From Tilletia caries (taxonomy: Eukaryota; Basidiomycota; Exobasidiomycetes; Tilletiales; Tilletiaceae), in NCBI GenBank assembly GCA_032718865.1, contig JALUTQ010000033.1:744001-808000 (forward strand): DNA of 64,000 nt, written 5' to 3'. The notes below the pieces were generated by a model that saw only the letters and a program-made list of their open reading frames with translations, had not been told where the DNA came from and searched no databases. Shown in pieces: positions 63,650 through 64,000 of the stretch; positions within the stretch are counted from its first letter, which is position 1, and each line of letters opens with the position of its first letter. A program made the translations under genes and the position numbers.

Positions 63650-64000
63650 CAGGGCTCGGCACGACTATGGGATTTTTCGACTATTACGACTATAGCCTCA
63701 TACGACTATAAGCGACTATAGTTATAGCCGCTGATAGTCACACTTACCACTACGAATATGACTATGCTCCGGAAAATGTAAGACAACAGTCGCCATAGTC
63801 GCTTTAAATCCGGTCTAAAACTGATTCTGCAACTATAGTTGGACAATAGCTTTATTTCAAGGCTATAGTCGCAGCAGTCAATGCTGCTATAGTCCGACTA
63901 TAGTATGTCATGGTCTGACTATAGCTTGGATTTGCGACTATAGCCGCAGTCCCGACCGCCACCGCTATAGTCAGGCTATGCGAGCTGAAGTGCTTACAAA
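63650..64000. mobile_element. Left end of a hAT-type element, CGACTATAG-rich
   Basis: Starts CAGGGCTCGGCACGACTATGG, the same terminal motif as M1 (CAGGGCTCGGCA). The preceding 8 bases, GTCAAATC, belong to M2 and would be the target duplication. It is saturated with CGACTATAG/CTATAGTCG. It continues beyond the window, so the right end could not be checked. Confidence 0.65.

Noticed and set aside
1264..64000. CRISPR array, prophage or bacterial operons
   Set aside because: Short introns, LTR elements and LINE show a eukaryotic genome; the short repeats are MITE motifs, not regularly spaced repeat-spacer units.

Overview
The window looks like a chromosomal segment of a filamentous or yeast-like basidiomycete fungus, possibly Pucciniomycotina. 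The signs are short introns (about 50-75 nt, GTGAGT donors, CTGAC-type branch sites, CAG acceptors), GC-rich coding, a Tad-type LINE, an Ngaro-type tyrosine-recombinase retroelement and Ty3 elements. The lineage call is inference. Most of the 64 kb is mobile DNA, nested several levels deep. Ordinary host genes are few: a partial secreted or membrane-protein gene at the left edge (50-523, -), an RD/RE-rich nuclear-type gene (32442-35516, +), a polyproline protein with a zinc-finger-like motif (36784-38307, -), and a few uncertain small genes.

Region 1 (1264-32271) reads as one old two-gene DNA transposon, called P here, blown up by later insertions. Its ends are ~35-bp terminal inverted repeats flanked by a 10-bp direct repeat. 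Inside are two divergent multi-exon genes: an uncharacterised protein (2374-3925, -) and a large transposase-like protein (4091-24781, +). A 14-kb LTR/Tc1 complex sits in the first intron of the transposase gene (4323-18333, 5-bp duplication CCTTT). A stack of hAT-type MITEs sits in one exon (20092-22744). An Ngaro retrotransposon with split direct repeats lies downstream (24891-31286). A mariner-type MITE has landed in the right terminal repeat (31501-32256). Without these, P would be about 7.2 kb.

The 14-kb complex has several parts: an LTR element with an FHA-like ORF (4323-6836); an LTR fused to a copy of the 3' part of a tRNA primer (6837-7191); and an inverted tandem array of four LTRs and three internal regions (7192-18333). 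Three of the four LTRs carry the same Tc1/mariner insertion, and the fourth preserves the empty site.

Region 2 (32272-38601) is the host-gene island. Region 3 (38602-51192) holds two related TIR elements. The second carries pieces of two cellular genes, a VPS1-like dynamin and a CSE1-like importin, and was later split by a young, almost intact Ty3 element (41624-48642).

Region 4 (about 51300-60480) is a Tad-like LINE with a CCHC gag, APE endonuclease, RT and RNase H. It is interrupted by a solo LTR (55766-56082) and by a 5'-truncated Ty3-like element (56420-59379). In that element the integrase lies between the two halves of the RNase H domain.

Region 5 (60480-64000) is AT-richer. It holds a small MITE, motif-saturated repeats, exon-like fragments, a nuclear insertion of mitochondrial nad4-like sequence (about 62690-62900), and the left end of a further hAT-type element that runs off the window. 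Many coding regions carry single-base indels, so the copies are mostly inactive. No rRNA gene, complete tRNA gene or CRISPR array was seen.
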